From an uncultured Bacilli bacterium (GTDB lineage: Bacteria; Bacillota_I; Bacilli_A; RFN20; CAG-631), in assembly GCA_934202505.1 (NCBI GenBank), contig CAKPXW010000096.1, positions 1 through 6,585 on the forward strand: 6,585 nt of DNA, in the 5' to 3' direction. The notes below the pieces were generated by a model. That model was not told the origin of the DNA and ran no database searches. It was given only the letters and a program-made list of their open reading frames with translations. Within the stretch, counting starts at the first letter, position 1, and every line of letters starts with the position of its first letter. The translations under genes and the position numbers were made by a program. Of the stretch, positions 5,747 to 6,585 are shown in pieces.

Positions 5747-6585
5747 GTGAAAGTTTGCATAATTGGAGGAGGCGCTAGTGGCTTAATGCTTGCTTCATTA
5801 CTTTCAAAATATAGTGATGCAATTCAAGTTACAATTTTAGAACGTTACGAACATGTTGGTAAAAAATTATTATTAACTGGTAATGGGCGCTGTAATCTTT
5901 CAAATATATATTTAAAAAGAGAATATTATAATAATGATGAAGCTTTTAAAATTGCTTCGTCTTTTGATGCTATAAATTATTTTAATTTGTTAGGGCTTGT
6001 TACTTATAATGATGAGGAAGGAAGAGTTTATCCTATTTGTAATACCTCAAATAATGTCCTTGATGTTTTGCGTGAAAATAAAGCTACAATAAAAGAAAAT
6101 TTTAATGTTATAAGAATATTAAAAAAAGATAATCATTATGAAGTTATAAGTGATAGAAAAGAAACAGTTATTTCTGATATTGTTGTCCTTGCAATGGGAG
6201 GAAAAACTTATTATAAAGAAAATAATGGCTTTTTAATTGCTTCTATGCTTTCTTGTAGAGTTACTTCATTAAAGCCATCTCTTTGTTCATTAAAAGTAAA
6301 AGAATCATTGGCAAGTATTGCTAATTTAAAGGCTCGTGTGAAAGCAAGTCTTATTGTAAATGGTCAAAAAGTATATGAAGATCTAGGAGAAGTTTTGTTT
6401 AAAAATGATGCTTTATCTGGAATTGTAATTTTTCAACTTTCTTCTATTATGAGTAGATATCATTTTAGTAATTATCAAATTTCATTAGATTTATTACCAA
6501 CTTTTTCTATAACTGAAATTCAAGAATATTTGGATAATTTCCATTCTTTAAAAGGATTATTTCCTAAAATGATAGGTCAATACAT
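5747..6585 (+). CDS. BaiN/YhiN (HI0933) family FAD-dependent oxidoreductase (3' end beyond window)
   Basis: The first 279 residues are visible; family members are usually about 400-420. The N-terminus has a dinucleotide-binding Rossmann motif IIGGGASGLMLA (5-16), with E32 at the end of the second strand as the FAD ribose ligand. The family signature GKKLLLTGNGRCNLSN (38-53) is intact. EEGRVYP (90-96) and VVLAMGGKT (146-154) are also typical, and a GEVLFKNDALSGI segment (214-226) matches the usual GEllFTxxGlSG region, with KND in place of the common Thr-His. The family includes BaiN, reported in bile-acid dehydroxylating bacteria, and many proteins of unknown substrate such as YhiN, so a redox role is clear but the substrate is not. 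The start is GTG (5747-5749), supported by AGAAGGAA at 5733-5740, about 7 nt upstream. The gene follows the DegV gene by 14 nt without a terminator, so the two are probably co-transcribed. Confidence 0.9.
   Translation, partial: MKVCIIGGGASGLMLASLLSKYSDAIQVTILERYEHVGKKLLLTGNGRCNLSNIYLKREYYNNDEAFKIASSFDAINYFNLLGLVTYNDEEGRVYPICNTSNNVLDVLRENKATIKENFNVIRILKKDNHYEVISDRKETVISDIVVLAMGGKTYYKENNGFLIASMLSCRVTSLKPSLCSLKVKESLASIANLKARVKASLIVNGQKVYEDLGEVLFKNDALSGIVIFQLSSIMSRYHFSNYQISLDLLPTFSITEIQEYLDNFHSLKGLFPKMIGQY

Overview
The window comes from a low-GC, A+T-rich bacterium. It looks like a member of the Bacillota, perhaps an Erysipelotrichia- or Bacilli-like gut lineage. The evidence is the codon use, strong AGGAGG-type ribosome binding sites, a DegV-family gene, a TrmR-type tRNA methyltransferase and a BaiN/YhiN-type flavoprotein. 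TGA is read as a stop (it ends the guanylate-kinase-like gene) and Trp is encoded by TGG, so the genetic code is standard and the organism is not a Mycoplasma. The genus cannot be fixed from this stretch.

The layout is two divergent gene blocks around an intergenic region at 4701-4850. Leftward (minus strand), a candidate promoter at 4725-4753 appears to drive a three-gene unit. It contains a small guanylate-kinase-like P-loop protein (4164-4700), a TrmR-type wobble-uridine O-methyltransferase (3601-4167, overlapping the first gene by 4 nt) and an 874-residue superfamily 2 helicase with a C-terminal two-helix membrane hairpin (950-3574). Further left, after an 87-nt gap, lies the 5' part of a Na/Pi-cotransporter-family membrane protein (1-862), cut by the window edge. 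Rightward (plus strand), a DegV/FakB-type fatty-acid-binding protein (4851-5732) is followed 14 nt later by a BaiN/YhiN (HI0933-family) FAD-dependent oxidoreductase (5747-6585), also cut by the edge.

Most genes are housekeeping or metabolic families. The item most worth a second look is the helicase. Its helicase motifs are complete, but it carries a predicted transmembrane hairpin and a cytosolic C-terminal domain I do not recognise, which suggests a helicase held at the membrane. Its position behind a nucleotide-kinase-like gene and a tRNA-modification gene is unexplained. There is no CRISPR array, no insertion sequence, no rRNA or tRNA gene, and no convincing GC-rich terminator hairpin in the window. 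No intergenic gap exceeds 150 nt.
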